The notes: a model not told the origin generated them from the letters alone. A stretch of 57,175 nt of DNA from Minisyncoccota bacterium (GCA_028712445.1 JAQTPY010000003.1:1-57175); one strand, 5' to 3'; shown: positions 19,631-29,802, numbered from the stretch's first letter. Numbers and translations are program-made.

Positions 19631-19658
19631 TTGACAAAAATTGCGCATGTTGTACAAT
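19631..19658 (+). promoter_or_regulatory. sigma70-type promoter of rnpB
   Basis: TTGACA (19631-19636), 16 nt spacer, TACAAT (19653-19658), ~7 nt before the RNA 5' end. Confidence 0.8.
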
Positions 19659-19664
19659 TAAAGT

Positions 19665-20068
19665 GTTCCGGCAAGTCGGGTGATTACCCCGCTGAAGAAG
19701 CGGGGAGGAAAGTCCGAACACTCTCCCGTGAAATTGCGCTGAAATAAGGAGCAATTATCGGGATAAAAGGTAACGGGTAATACCCGTCGTCCCGCTTCCA
19801 GCGGGATAGAGGTGCGAACAGAAACGACCGAAGCCGAAAGGCCAAGGTAATCCCGCGAGGCGGGATTAGTCCCAGGGTAATCCGGGAATGAAACGGCCAA
19901 ATCCTTACTGAGTGCAAGAGCAAGCCAAAAGTTCGGGTTATACCTCGATCTTTTGTGAAAATAAGTGGCTCGCTTGATCCCGAAAGTAATTGAGGGACTT
20001 AGATAGATAATCGCCTCTCCCGCCTAACGGCGGGAAAGACAGAATTCGGCTTATAGACTTGCTGGAAC
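19665..20068 (+). ncRNA. rnpB: RNase P RNA (bacterial type A-like)
   Basis: gttccggcaagtc pairs with gacttgctggaac; gaggaaagtccgaac, acagaaacgacc, gacagaattcggcttatagac core motifs. Confidence 0.95.
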
Positions 20069-20102
20069 AAAAAATCTCTGCCTTAAATGGAAGAGATTTT
20101 TT
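20069..20102 (+). terminator. rnpB intrinsic terminator
   Basis: aaaaaatctct...agagatttttt perfect hairpin with U tract. Confidence 0.85.
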
Positions 20103-20105
20103 GTT

Positions 20106-20552
20106 TCACAGAGGCAAGGGCTGGCCCTTATCCTGAGTGTCTAAGACTTCATTGACTAAATCATCTGCTTCCTTATTTTTAGAACGAGGAATCAAAGAGA
20201 ATTTAACTTTTTTAAAATCAATTTTCAAATTCCAGACCTTAATGAAAAGTGATTGGATATTGTCATCTGAAACCTTGAAAATGCCATTCAATTGCTTGAC
20301 CAACAATTCTGAGTCAGATTTAATTCTAACCTCAGACTGAGTGGCTATCTTTTTTCCGAAAAGAGCTTTGAATTTTTCTAAGGCAAAGATTACAGCCCTA
20401 TATTCAGCTTCGTTGTTGGTGATTTTCTCTCCCAGGAATTCTGAATACTTTTTGAAACTCTGGCCTTTCTCATTGCAAAAAACCACTCCTATGGCGCCGG
20501 ACCCCGGATTATTCCTTGAACCGCCATCTGTATATATTGTAATCTTTTTCAT
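20106..20552 (-). CDS. ribonuclease HI family protein
   Basis: ITIYTDGGSRNNPGSGAIGVV, NNEAEYRAVIFALE, KIKSDSELLVKQLNG. Confidence 0.9.
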   Translation of the reverse strand: MKKITIYTDGGSRNNPGSGAIGVVFCNEKGQSFKKYSEFLGEKITNNEAEYRAVIFALEKFKALFGKKIATQSEVRIKSDSELLVKQLNGIFKVSDDNIQSLFIKVWNLKIDFKKVKFSLIPRSKNKEADDLVNEVLDTQDKGQPLPL

Positions 20553-20556
20553 AAAA

Positions 20557-21699
20557 TTATTTTCCAACAGCATTTTTTAGGCATTTTTCAAAATTTGCCA
20601 AGTTTTTATTATTTATTCTGAATCCTGCTGCCTGGGGATGCCCTCCGTAAGTCAAAAGGTATTTTGAACATTCCTTCAACAAGCTAACTCCATTTACGTC
20701 AGGAGGTGTTCTGACTGTGCCCAAACTCTCCTTTACCATTCTTTTGTAAAGAAAAACCGGCTTTGAATATTTTCTGCAAAGAATTGAGGCCACAGAGCTC
20801 ATTAAAACAGATTCAAAAGACCTTCTCCCTCCAAGAATTATCCTGTCTTCTTCAGAAATACTTCTTTCCACTTCTCCCATCATTTTTTCAATCTTCTTTT
20901 TTCGTATCTTATTCTTCTTTAAAAGCTTTTTAATAATCTCTTTTGCCTCTTTCTCGGATTTGGCTGAAAGCAGTCTGAAGCTGGCAGGCAGATTGTCGCT
21001 TATATCTCTGACATTAAGAATGGAGATTATTCTTGAAACTTTCTGGTTAAGATTACTGAGACTCCTGATCTCTCTTGCTTCCAGAAAGGCTTTTAAGCCC
21101 GGCCTCCATGACTTTTCAAAATAAAAGAGACCTTCTTGAATTAAAGTCTCGTTCTCGCCCTTTCTCGGCATCATGTCAGCAATGGTAGCTAAAGCTGTAA
21201 GCTCAAGGAAACCTTTCCTTAAATTCTTAGTCATGGCTTTTCCTAAAAGACATTTGACCAATTTGAAAGCGATACCCACGGTGGCAAAATTTTTAAAAGG
21301 GTATTTGTCTGCAGGCTGTTTGGGATCAATTATTATATCGGCGTCAGGCAATTTGTCCAGAATTTCATGATGATCAACAATAATCACATCGAAACCCTGC
21401 CTTCTTGCCATCTTCATCTCTTTAAAGCTGCTTATCCCCAAATCGCAGGTAATCAAAAGCGCAGGTGAATATTTTTTGAGTATTTTTAAACTTTTTTCAT
21501 TGAGGCCGTATCCTTCTTTTTCCCTGTCCGGAAAACAGATTGAAACCACTTTTCCTCCAAAATTACAGATTCCTTCTTTCATTATCAATATGGAAGCGGC
21601 TCCGTCTAAATCCGAATCTCCATAAAGAATGATGTTCTCTTCATTTTTTATGGCCTTCTTTATTCTTTTTGCCGCCTTGCCGATATTCTTTATTTCCAT
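20557..21699 (-). CDS. DHH-family phosphoesterase, RecJ-like exonuclease
   Basis: IILYGDSDLDGAASILI, VIIVDHHEI, YGGHPQAAGFRI. Confidence 0.88.
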   Translation of the reverse strand: MEIKNIGKAAKRIKKAIKNEENIILYGDSDLDGAASILIMKEGICNFGGKVVSICFPDREKEGYGLNEKSLKILKKYSPALLITCDLGISSFKEMKMARRQGFDVIIVDHHEILDKLPDADIIIDPKQPADKYPFKNFATVGIAFKLVKCLLGKAMTKNLRKGFLELTALATIADMMPRKGENETLIQEGLFYFEKSWRPGLKAFLEAREIRSLSNLNQKVSRIISILNVRDISDNLPASFRLLSAKSEKEAKEIIKKLLKKNKIRKKKIEKMMGEVERSISEEDRIILGGRRSFESVLMSSVASILCRKYSKPVFLYKRMVKESLGTVRTPPDVNGVSLLKECSKYLLTYGGHPQAAGFRINNKNLANFEKCLKNAVGK

Positions 21700-21790
21700 A
21701 AATTTATGGAAACAAGGTTCGCCCTTAAATAGGTTCTTATTTCCTTCATGACTATCCCGATTCTAACTGACTTTAAACTCTTTAGTTATT

Positions 21791-22831
21791 CTACCTCAAT
21801 ACTTCCAGCCCTGGAAGCTTCTCGCCTGCCAAAAAGGCGATCATTGCCCCGCCCCCGGTGGAAACATGATTGAATTTTGACGCGATGCCCAATTTATTGA
21901 CGAATTCAACAGTATCTCCTCCCCCGATTACCGAAAAAGCATTGCTTTTGATTATGGCTTTCAGGATTTCTTCGGTTCCCTTGCTGAATTTTTCTTTTTC
22001 AGTAAAACCGACTACACCATTGAAAAAAACTGTTTTGGCTTTGCTGATTTTTTCTCTAAAAAGTTTGATGGTTTTAATCCCGATATCCTTGCCCTCAACT
22101 TCTCCTGCCGCCGGCGGAAAAATCTTTGCGGGGTAATTTAAATAAATATCTTTTTCCTTTATTTCCCGGGCTATTAATCCTCCGATCAAGACCACATCTG
22201 CAATTTCAGAGATATTATTTATCAGCTTGGCTTTAGTCTCCACTTTAGCTCCGCCGATTATGGCCACAAGGGGCTTTTCCGGATTTTTCGACAGCTTCTT
22301 TAAAGTTTTGACTTCGTTCTCCAAAGAAAATCCCGCAACTGAAGGGAGAAATTTGGTAATGCCGACGATTGAAGCGTGCGCCCTGTGGCAGACACTGAAA
22401 GCATCATTAACGTAAAAATCTCCCAGACGAGCAAGATCCCGAGCAAAACTATCATTGTTCTCCTCTTCCTCCTTGTAGAAACGCAAATTTTCGAGCAAAA
22501 CGATTTCTCCCGGTTTCATTTCTGAAATTCTTTTTTCCACGGCCTCTCCTTTGCAATCATTAAGAAACTCTACTTTTTTTCCTAAAATTTTTGACAAAAA
22601 CATGGCTATGGGCCTCAAACTGTATTTCTTTTCAAATTTTCCTTCGGGCCTGCCCAGATGACTCATTAACACCACTTTGGCTTTGTTGTTGAGAAGATAA
22701 TTTATTGTTGGAAGATTTTCTTTAATCCGATAATCATCTAAAATCACTCCTTTTGAAGAAAGAGACACGTCGAATCCGCATCTTACCAAAACTTTTTTAT
22801 TTTCAACGTTAAGTTTTTTCGGTGTTTTCAT
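21791..22831 (-). CDS. pgk: phosphoglycerate kinase
   Basis: VLRCGFDVSL-type N-terminus, MSHLGRPEGK, GGAKVETK, GGGDTVEF, STGGGAMIAFLAG. Confidence 0.97.
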   Translation of the reverse strand: MKTPKKLNVENKKVLVRCGFDVSLSSKGVILDDYRIKENLPTINYLLNNKAKVVLMSHLGRPEGKFEKKYSLRPIAMFLSKILGKKVEFLNDCKGEAVEKRISEMKPGEIVLLENLRFYKEEEENNDSFARDLARLGDFYVNDAFSVCHRAHASIVGITKFLPSVAGFSLENEVKTLKKLSKNPEKPLVAIIGGAKVETKAKLINNISEIADVVLIGGLIAREIKEKDIYLNYPAKIFPPAAGEVEGKDIGIKTIKLFREKISKAKTVFFNGVVGFTEKEKFSKGTEEILKAIIKSNAFSVIGGGDTVEFVNKLGIASKFNHVSTGGGAMIAFLAGEKLPGLEVLR

Positions 22832-24509
22832 CTGTGTTTTTTTCCTGATCCACTTTTCCAAGAGATTCTTCCAGGGTTTTTCTCAATTCTTCCAAATTAA
22901 CTTCTTTTCTTTTAGGTTTTTTTCTTTCTTCGGGTTTTTTATTCATAGTGAACGACACCGGCTCTTTCTTTATGGCCTCGCTCAATGAGAAAGAAGGCAA
23001 AGGTAATTCTTTTTTCTCTTCAGGAATCCTTTCCTCCGATCTTTGAGCATCGTACTGAGGCCTCTGAAGCTCAGTTCTCTCGCCCTGTTTTTTCTTTAAA
23101 CAACTCTTGCAGTAAACGGGTCTTGTTCCATCGGGGGGAAAGATAACCTTTGTCCATTTTCCGCAGAGAGCGCATTTGGCATCATATAAAGTCATCGCTC
23201 TTTCCTGCGGGACCGTTGACCGGGGAGCAGGCAGTTCTAAAGATCCTGTCCATTTGGTAATTTTTTCTTCAATTACCTGGCGGGGAGTGCCGTACCTTTC
23301 TCGCGAAACTTTAACTATTTTTTCACGATTACTTGCTGCCAATCTGGGCAAGGGAGCTAAGGTCCGGGCAGAGAAAGCAGATCCGGTGACACCGTCTATC
23401 ATTAATTTTAAGTAAACGTTATATTTGGGGAGATTAACTAAATCTGTCTGAAGAAATTCCGGAGAAAATTCCCTTTCCAAAAATTCAGCGTCATCAGCTC
23501 CCACCCTGAAAGAAATAAGAGTTCCCACATTGCCAAAAACGGCGTCCCTGACAGTCTCTTCCATCTGAGTGATATATTGGTGCGCCAGAATCAGACAAAG
23601 CCTGTATTTTCTGGCCTCAGATAAAATATTGGTAAAAGATTCTGTGGCAAAGTTTTGGAATTCATCAACATAAAGATAAAAATCCTTTCTGCTCTCTTCG
23701 GGAATATCCACCCTGGACATGGCAGCCAGCTGGAGCTTTGTAATCAAAAGGGCTCCCAAAAGCCTTGAATTGTCTTCTCCGATTCTTCCCTTGGAAAGAT
23801 CCATAATCAGAATCTTTTTTTCATCCATTATCTTTCTTAAATCAATGCTGGATTTAACCTGGCCTATAATGTTTCTGATCAAAGGAGCAGAGATAAACTG
23901 GCCAACCTTGTTTTGAATAGCGGCAGTAGCTTCGACCTCCAATCTCTGAGTATATCTGGCAAATTCATTGACCCAAAAAGCTTTGACCATGGGGTCAGTC
24001 ACCCTGTCCACAACCTTCTTTCTATAATCAGGATCTGAAAGCATTCTGTTTACGCCCAGTAGGGTGGATCCGGGATATTCCAGCAAAGCCAAAATGCAGT
24101 TGTTCAAAATATATTCCATGCGGGCAGACCAGACATCGGGCCAAATTTTCTTGAAAACCCCCATTAATCCCGAAGCAACAAGATGCCTGTGCTGAGGATC
24201 GACGCTTTCCATTACATTGAAAGCCAAGGGGTATTCCGTATCGACAGGATTGAAATAAACAACGTCGTTGATGCGGCTTGCGGGAATATAATCTAAAAGC
24301 TCCTCTGATGCTTCACCATGAGGATCAACAAAACCTATGCCGTGCCCGTTCTGAATATCCTGAATAGCCATGTTTTTAATAGCGACAGTTTTCCCCATGC
24401 CTGTCTTTCCGATGAAATAAACATGCCTTCTTCTGTCATCTGTCTTGATTCCGAATCTTTTATTTTGATTGCGAAAAGTGGTTTCGCCAAAAAAGTTAAT
24501 CTCCTTCAT
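22809..24509 (-). CDS. VirD4/TraG-like type IV coupling ATPase
   Basis: FIGKTGMGKTVAIKNMAIQDIQNGHGIGFVDPHGE, FYLYVDEFQNFATESFTNILSEARKYRL; Zn-ribbon CALCGKW...CKSC at the C-terminus. Confidence 0.88.
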   Translation of the reverse strand: MKEINFFGETTFRNQNKRFGIKTDDRRRHVYFIGKTGMGKTVAIKNMAIQDIQNGHGIGFVDPHGEASEELLDYIPASRINDVVYFNPVDTEYPLAFNVMESVDPQHRHLVASGLMGVFKKIWPDVWSARMEYILNNCILALLEYPGSTLLGVNRMLSDPDYRKKVVDRVTDPMVKAFWVNEFARYTQRLEVEATAAIQNKVGQFISAPLIRNIIGQVKSSIDLRKIMDEKKILIMDLSKGRIGEDNSRLLGALLITKLQLAAMSRVDIPEESRKDFYLYVDEFQNFATESFTNILSEARKYRLCLILAHQYITQMEETVRDAVFGNVGTLISFRVGADDAEFLEREFSPEFLQTDLVNLPKYNVYLKLMIDGVTGSAFSARTLAPLPRLAASNREKIVKVSRERYGTPRQVIEEKITKWTGSLELPAPRSTVPQERAMTLYDAKCALCGKWTKVIFPPDGTRPVYCKSCLKKKQGERTELQRPQYDAQRSEERIPEEKKELPLPSFSLSEAIKKEPVSFTMNKKPEERKKPKRKEVNLEELRKTLEESLGKVDQEKNTDENTEKT

Positions 24510-24510
24510 A

Positions 24511-25908
24511 TTATTCTTCTCCTTCTTCTAATAATTCTACGTCTTCGCTTGGCAAACCAGCAGGCAATGCGCCTCTCTTTGATTCAATTCTGGCCAAACC
24601 CGGACCAGGAGCAGCCCCTCTGCTTGGAAAGTGGAACAAGGAAGCCAGTTCTTCTGAATTCAAAATGAACGACCCCTTGGCTCCCGGATATTTTCCTTTC
24701 ACACTCCAGGGGAAGAAGGGAGCGTACCTTCTTTTATAGTTTTTAAACATTTTTCTCTGCCTTAAATAAAGCCTTCTTAAACGGAAAATATTCGAAGGAA
24801 TAAGATGGATTTTATTTAAAGGATAAATCCATATTTTCTTTATTTTGGTAATGGTGTCTGACATGGGGTAAAGAGCATTGAGGTTGACTGTGGCATAGTC
24901 ATTGAAAAAGGAAAAAGCCATCCTGAATTTAGGCTTATACCAGGAATCCCTTCTGCCAAGAAAAATAAACCTGGCATGGGTAATAAAGCAGGGTTTTGAC
25001 ATTTTTCTTTCAACCTCGGACACTTCCTCTCTCTCCCCGGGAGTCAGTTTCATTTCGGGTGGAAGAAGATCTTCTTTTTTCTTTTCTTCCTCAGGAGGCT
25101 TGCCTGAAACCATGATGCTCCAAAATGTCTCTATGGCCTCCTGGAGTATCGACTTGTCTTTTTCTTCAGAAACAGTCCTGTTTGCCATTTTATCTCTGAG
25201 CTTCTTTCCGTCTTCCAGCCACTTTTTAAAACTAGTCGTGTCATCAATGGCAGTGGGCTCAGCTAAAATCTGAACCCAAAGCTGCTCTCCAGGTCCCACC
25301 TTGCTCATTGATTCCAAAAGCGTGGAAATAGGATCTACCTTCTGCTCCTGCTCTTTTTCCTGTTCGGTTTCAAATTGAAGATAAGTTTTGATGGGAAGAT
25401 GATCGTCTTTGTTCGTCTTATAATCTGAACCCCATAAATCCCATTCTTTATTTGGGATATTCTGAGGAACATATTTTGTATAATCATCAACCTCGGTAAT
25501 TTCTATTTCCGGATATTGAGAATAAAGGTTCGCCTCGACAGCCTCTCTGTAAAGGGTTGGCATCCTGACGTAAAAATGGATATTTCCTTCTATTGAGACT
25601 ATCTCAAAAGCAATCGAAAGCTGAACTTGGCCATCGACCCATTCTTCCCAGGGATCGGGTGGGTGAAACATGGGGCCATGAATGGAAGCCATTACTTGCT
25701 CCATAGCTCTTACCGGCTTTAGTATCTCTTTGGGCAGCTTCAGTTCCAGAACAACCATGTTTATATTCTCCAGCCAATGATCAATTCTCCACCATTTATA
25801 GAGAAACAGAAAAGGCTTCCAAATAATGAATGGGAAAGCAACCCACCACCAGTTGGCTATTATTCTGCCAAGGTATTGTAAAAGTGTGTAAATTTCTCCG
25901 AATGACAT
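24511..25908 (-). CDS. conserved membrane-associated protein paired with the TraG-like ATPase
   Basis: N-terminal hydrophobic segment; 1-nt gap to the ATPase gene; no catalytic family recognised. Confidence 0.7.
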   Translation of the reverse strand: MSFGEIYTLLQYLGRIIANWWWVAFPFIIWKPFLFLYKWWRIDHWLENINMVVLELKLPKEILKPVRAMEQVMASIHGPMFHPPDPWEEWVDGQVQLSIAFEIVSIEGNIHFYVRMPTLYREAVEANLYSQYPEIEITEVDDYTKYVPQNIPNKEWDLWGSDYKTNKDDHLPIKTYLQFETEQEKEQEQKVDPISTLLESMSKVGPGEQLWVQILAEPTAIDDTTSFKKWLEDGKKLRDKMANRTVSEEKDKSILQEAIETFWSIMVSGKPPEEEKKKEDLLPPEMKLTPGEREEVSEVERKMSKPCFITHARFIFLGRRDSWYKPKFRMAFSFFNDYATVNLNALYPMSDTITKIKKIWIYPLNKIHLIPSNIFRLRRLYLRQRKMFKNYKRRYAPFFPWSVKGKYPGAKGSFILNSEELASLFHFPSRGAAPGPGLARIESKRGALPAGLPSEDVELLEEGEE

Positions 25909-25945
25909 TTAATTAACTTAAGCTGAAAGCGAACTCAGTTCGTTT

Positions 25946-26926
25946 TTAGCTTGTTTGTCTGTTGATATCGAAGAACCCTCCAGGATTTTTTTGGAAAAGC
26001 TTCTTGTTGCTCAGATTGAGCAATATTGTATTTTCCTTAACAATTCTTTGGTTTAAAACTTTTTCAACGATTTCTTCCCTTTTTAAGGGCTTGCCTGCTT
26101 CTCTGATAACTTTCGAAATGACATCTTTGACCACACCTTCATCATATCCCCATTCCTTTAAAGCGTAAATTCCTCTTCCGACCAGAACAAATCGTGAATC
26201 TTTGATCAGTTCATTGTGCACCGTCTGAGATAATGCATTGGGGATTAAAGTGGCAACCTGAGTAAAATGAAGGGGCTTTTGAGTTCTTTTAAGAACCAAG
26301 AAAGCCTTGTCCTTAATTCCCTTGGGATTTATCTCAGGCCACTCCCTTAAGCCATAGAATCCGTCAGGATTCGTCTGAATTCTTTTGGAAATGCCGAGGT
26401 AGGAAGCCAAAATATTCTTATTCAAATCAGTATGAGAAATCAAATCTTCCAATCTTGAAGGTTTTCCTTTTTCCTGAATTTTCTCCTGCAACAAAGATAT
26501 GTTCTCCTTAACGCCTGAAATTATGCCATCACCGGCGGTCCAGCAAGAATGAAATTCTTCAGTTTCGCTGAAATGCCGAAAACCCTTTGCCAGATTAAGC
26601 AATAAAGAGACGTAGCTCTTTCCCTGAGATTCTCCAAGATCGCTTAAAACGGATTCTTCTTTTCTGGCATGGCCGAATCTCTTGAAATATTGCTTCAAAT
26701 CTTTAAAAACTTCTGGGCGTTTTTCGACTTCGGCGCTCAATTTCAAAAGTCCGTCTCTTTCGATCTGTCTTACCCTTTCCCTGGTAATACTGAAATCCTT
26801 TCCAATCAATTCCAAAGTTTCCTTATTTTTGCCGTTCAAACCAAACCGGCGGGAAATAATTTCCCGCTGTTTAACAGGCAACGACTTTAATGAATTGTCG
26901 CAAATTTGTGGAAAATTGGATACCAT
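25946..26926 (-). CDS. sigma-70 region 4-like HTH protein with HARE-HTH-like C-terminal domains
   Basis: LPVKQREIISRRFGLNG...ITRERVRQIERDGLLKL is sigma region 4; LVLKRTQKPLHFTQVATLI...GIYALKEWG is HARE-HTH-like; no region 2 seen. Confidence 0.75.
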   Translation of the reverse strand: MVSNFPQICDNSLKSLPVKQREIISRRFGLNGKNKETLELIGKDFSITRERVRQIERDGLLKLSAEVEKRPEVFKDLKQYFKRFGHARKEESVLSDLGESQGKSYVSLLLNLAKGFRHFSETEEFHSCWTAGDGIISGVKENISLLQEKIQEKGKPSRLEDLISHTDLNKNILASYLGISKRIQTNPDGFYGLREWPEINPKGIKDKAFLVLKRTQKPLHFTQVATLIPNALSQTVHNELIKDSRFVLVGRGIYALKEWGYDEGVVKDVISKVIREAGKPLKREEIVEKVLNQRIVKENTILLNLSNKKLFQKNPGGFFDINRQTS

Positions 26927-27006
26927 ATCTTTTTTGCCTTTGCCTAATTCATTTAGGCATAATTATTTTGGCACAATTAATGATATTTGTCAATTAATGA
27001 TTACTG

Positions 27007-27900
27007 CTATATCTTTTTCCTCCATTTAAGCCACGCGGCCAAAGACGGCATGACTAAAAATATGGAAGAAAAAGTCCCGAAAAATATGCCCAAAATCAGG
27101 GCTAAAGAAAACGATTTTAAGGTTTCCCCTCCCCATATATATATTGCCGTCACCGTCAGCAGAGTGGTCAGAGAAGCTGCTATGGAGCGGGAAAATGTCT
27201 GACTTATTGAATCATTGACTATATCTTCATATTTGGCATTTCTTTTTTTTGCAGAATTCTCCCTGATTCTGTCGAATATGACTATCGTGTCATTAATGGT
27301 GTACCCTACCACCGTCAGCAAAGCGACTATTACCGGAATGCTTATTTGCAATCCATAAAAATATCCGAGAATTGAGAAAAATCCAAGCGGAATTAAAACA
27401 TTGTAAATTAAGCCCAGCAACGAAGCTAAACCATACTGCCAAGACCTGGCAGGATAATTCAAGCTCCGAAAAGCAAATGCGATATATAAAACGATTACCA
27501 GAAGAGAAAGCGCAACCACCACATTCGTCTTCTCTCCTAATTCTTTGCTGATAGTCGGGCCAATTGATTCAAAACGCAGTTCTTCTGCCTCTCTTCCTTC
27601 TTTCAATTTTGAAATCACTTCCTGATGCATTTCCTCGCCAATGTCTTTCATTCTTAAAATCATTCCCTTCTCTCCCGCCGGCTGAATCTGAATTTCTCCA
27701 AGATCAATCAGAGACAAAGAGTCCCTTATCTCCTGAAGGGAAGGCCTGTCTCCCTGATAATTCAATTCCAAAATACTGCCTCCTGTAAAATCAATGCCTG
27801 GTTTGAGTCCGAAAATAAAAAGAGAGAGTATTGAGGCTAAAACCAAAATTCCGGAAAAAATGAAAGAGATGTTTTTGTATTTAAGAAAATTGAATTTCAT
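27007..27900 (-). CDS. secF: protein translocase subunit SecF
   Basis: GIDFTGGSILEL, VGYTINDTIVIFDRIREN. Confidence 0.97.
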   Translation of the reverse strand: MKFNFLKYKNISFIFSGILVLASILSLFIFGLKPGIDFTGGSILELNYQGDRPSLQEIRDSLSLIDLGEIQIQPAGEKGMILRMKDIGEEMHQEVISKLKEGREAEELRFESIGPTISKELGEKTNVVVALSLLVIVLYIAFAFRSLNYPARSWQYGLASLLGLIYNVLIPLGFFSILGYFYGLQISIPVIVALLTVVGYTINDTIVIFDRIRENSAKKRNAKYEDIVNDSISQTFSRSIAASLTTLLTVTAIYIWGGETLKSFSLALILGIFFGTFSSIFLVMPSLAAWLKWRKKI

Positions 27901-27901
27901 A

Positions 27902-29224
27902 CTACCAAAGCCATTTGATTTTCTCTAACTTGCTTCCTTTGAAAATTCTGAGAAAACTCTTAGTTATAACGACTGCTGAAACCATGCTCATTAATATGCC
28001 TATGGTTAAAGTCAGAGCAAAACCTTTAATAAAACTGGTGCCCAGGACAAAAAGAATCAGGGCCACAATAATGGTGGTCAGGTTGCCATCACGGATCGAA
28101 GCCCAAGCGCGGTTGAAACCGTTCTCCACCGCATAGCTGAAATCCTTGCCCTCTTTAAGCTCTTCTCTCATTCTGGTAAAAATCAGAATGTTTGCATCAA
28201 CAGCCATGCCTATCGAGAGAATGAGACCCCCTATGCCAGCCAAAGTAAGCGTAACTGGAATTATTTTGAACAAAAAGAGAATGATAATAATATAAATGGC
28301 CAGAGCCAAGGAAGCCAACAGCCCGGGCAATCTGTAAAAAATAATCATAAAAGCTATTACTGCCAAGAATCCCATAATTCCGGCTTTTAAAGACTGGGCT
28401 AGAGAAATCGCCCCTAAAGTAGGCCCAACAGACTGTTGAGAAACAAGGTTGATGGGTACAGGCAGAGCCCCTGCTTTCAAATTCCTGGCAAGAGTTTTAG
28501 CTTCTTCATATGTAAAGCTTCCTGTAATCTGGGCTTTCCCTCCGACAATAGCTTCCTGCACTCTGGGTATTGAAACAGGAACCCCATCTATATATATGGG
28601 CATAAGTTTGCCTACGTTTCTTTCAGTCAACTCTTTAAAAATCCTGGCTCCTTCATCGTCGAATTGAATGGAAACTGTTGGCAAAGAAGTAGTCGGATCG
28701 GAGTCTAATTGAGCGTCTTTCAAATATTTGCCGTTCAATTCCGTAGACTGGAAAGGATCTTCAATCTGGTCCAGGTCGGGCTCCTCTTCTTTTATTATTT
28801 CCGTATTCTTATTGACTATTTCTTCGTAATTTTCTTTCTGCTCTCTAAATTCCAAAAAAGGAGTCTGCCCTATCATTTTGATCGCTTCTGCCGGATCTTT
28901 TACGCCAGCCAATTCCACTATCAAGCGATGAGAATATCCTGCTTCCTGAGTCTGGACTACGGGCTCCTGGACGCCAAAAAGATTGACCCTTCTTTCAATC
29001 ACATCTCTTAATCCTTCCATTGATGAAGAAATATTTTTTTCTTCAATGCCTGAAATATCTGCCTCGTAAACAAGATGAGTTCCCCCCTGTAAATCAAGAC
29101 CAAGCCTGAAAGGAATGTCAGGAATTTTAGAAATATTAAGGAATTTCGGATAAACCAAATTTCCCAAAACAAAAGCGAGGGCAAAAATAAAAAAGACTGT
29201 TATGCAAACTCTTTTCTTTGACAT
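27902..29224 (-). CDS. secD: protein translocase subunit SecD
   Basis: FRLGLDLQGGTHLVYEAD, GMAVDANILIFTRMREE. Confidence 0.97.
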   Translation of the reverse strand: MSKKRVCITVFFIFALAFVLGNLVYPKFLNISKIPDIPFRLGLDLQGGTHLVYEADISGIEEKNISSSMEGLRDVIERRVNLFGVQEPVVQTQEAGYSHRLIVELAGVKDPAEAIKMIGQTPFLEFREQKENYEEIVNKNTEIIKEEEPDLDQIEDPFQSTELNGKYLKDAQLDSDPTTSLPTVSIQFDDEGARIFKELTERNVGKLMPIYIDGVPVSIPRVQEAIVGGKAQITGSFTYEEAKTLARNLKAGALPVPINLVSQQSVGPTLGAISLAQSLKAGIMGFLAVIAFMIIFYRLPGLLASLALAIYIIIILFLFKIIPVTLTLAGIGGLILSIGMAVDANILIFTRMREELKEGKDFSYAVENGFNRAWASIRDGNLTTIIVALILFVLGTSFIKGFALTLTIGILMSMVSAVVITKSFLRIFKGSKLEKIKWLW

Positions 29225-29277
29225 ATGTTTTCATATTATTGCTTTTTCTTCAAAAAATGTCAACACATAAAAAAGCC

Positions 29278-29706
29278 TTATCCGACAACCAACATTTCGA
29301 ATAAGGCTTCTCGAGAATGGGCATTAGCCCCATTTTCTCTGAGGAAAGTCACCACCTTCCGGTTGTCATCAAAGAACAAGTCTATTCGATTTTTTCTAAT
29401 AGCCTCTAGCTTCCTTTGTTTCGTTCCCTTGCCTGCCCCCACACAGATAAGTTTATCCATCGGAGCGCGACTTTCTTTGATCTGTCTTTCTGTCATTTCA
29501 TAAAGAAATCCGTGACGGGCGGAAACGAAACAAATCATAGCCCCCCTGTTTTTCCATTCCCTTAATACGTTGACTATTAACGGATCGGGTTTGGACAAAG
29601 CAAAGAAGGGCCAAAACGGAAGATAGAGAACTTGAGGCAGAGGAATGCTGGGGTTGGGCAAGGACCGCTTAGTGAAAGTGCCGTCTACGTCGCAACCTAG
29701 TATCAA
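29278..29706 (-). CDS. HAD-superfamily hydrolase-like protein
   Basis: GCDVDGTFTKR, MICFVSARHG, IDLFFDDNRKV HAD motifs. Confidence 0.7.
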   Translation of the reverse strand: MILGCDVDGTFTKRSLPNPSIPLPQVLYLPFWPFFALSKPDPLIVNVLREWKNRGAMICFVSARHGFLYEMTERQIKESRAPMDKLICVGAGKGTKQRKLEAIRKNRIDLFFDDNRKVVTFLRENGANAHSREALFEMLVVG

Positions 29707-29761
29707 CTCACACCTCCCGCTTCTGATTTTTGATTTGTTAAATATACAACAAAAGAAAATA

Positions 29762-29785
29762 AAAATCGAGACCCGTCTCGATTTT
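29762..29785 (-). terminator. intrinsic terminator
   Basis: aaaatcgagac-cc-gtctcgatttt perfect 11-bp hairpin, 3' of the DUF1614-like gene. Confidence 0.7.
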
Positions 29786-29802
29786 CTGCCTTTAAAAAAT
29801 AA

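Noticed and set aside
19658-19923. ORFs called on the minus strand across 19658-19923
   Set aside because: They lie fully inside the RNase P RNA gene and have no protein-like features.
22809-22831. pgk / TraG-like overlap as possible frameshift
   Set aside because: A short overlap of two complete genes; pgk has a good internal Met start at 22831.
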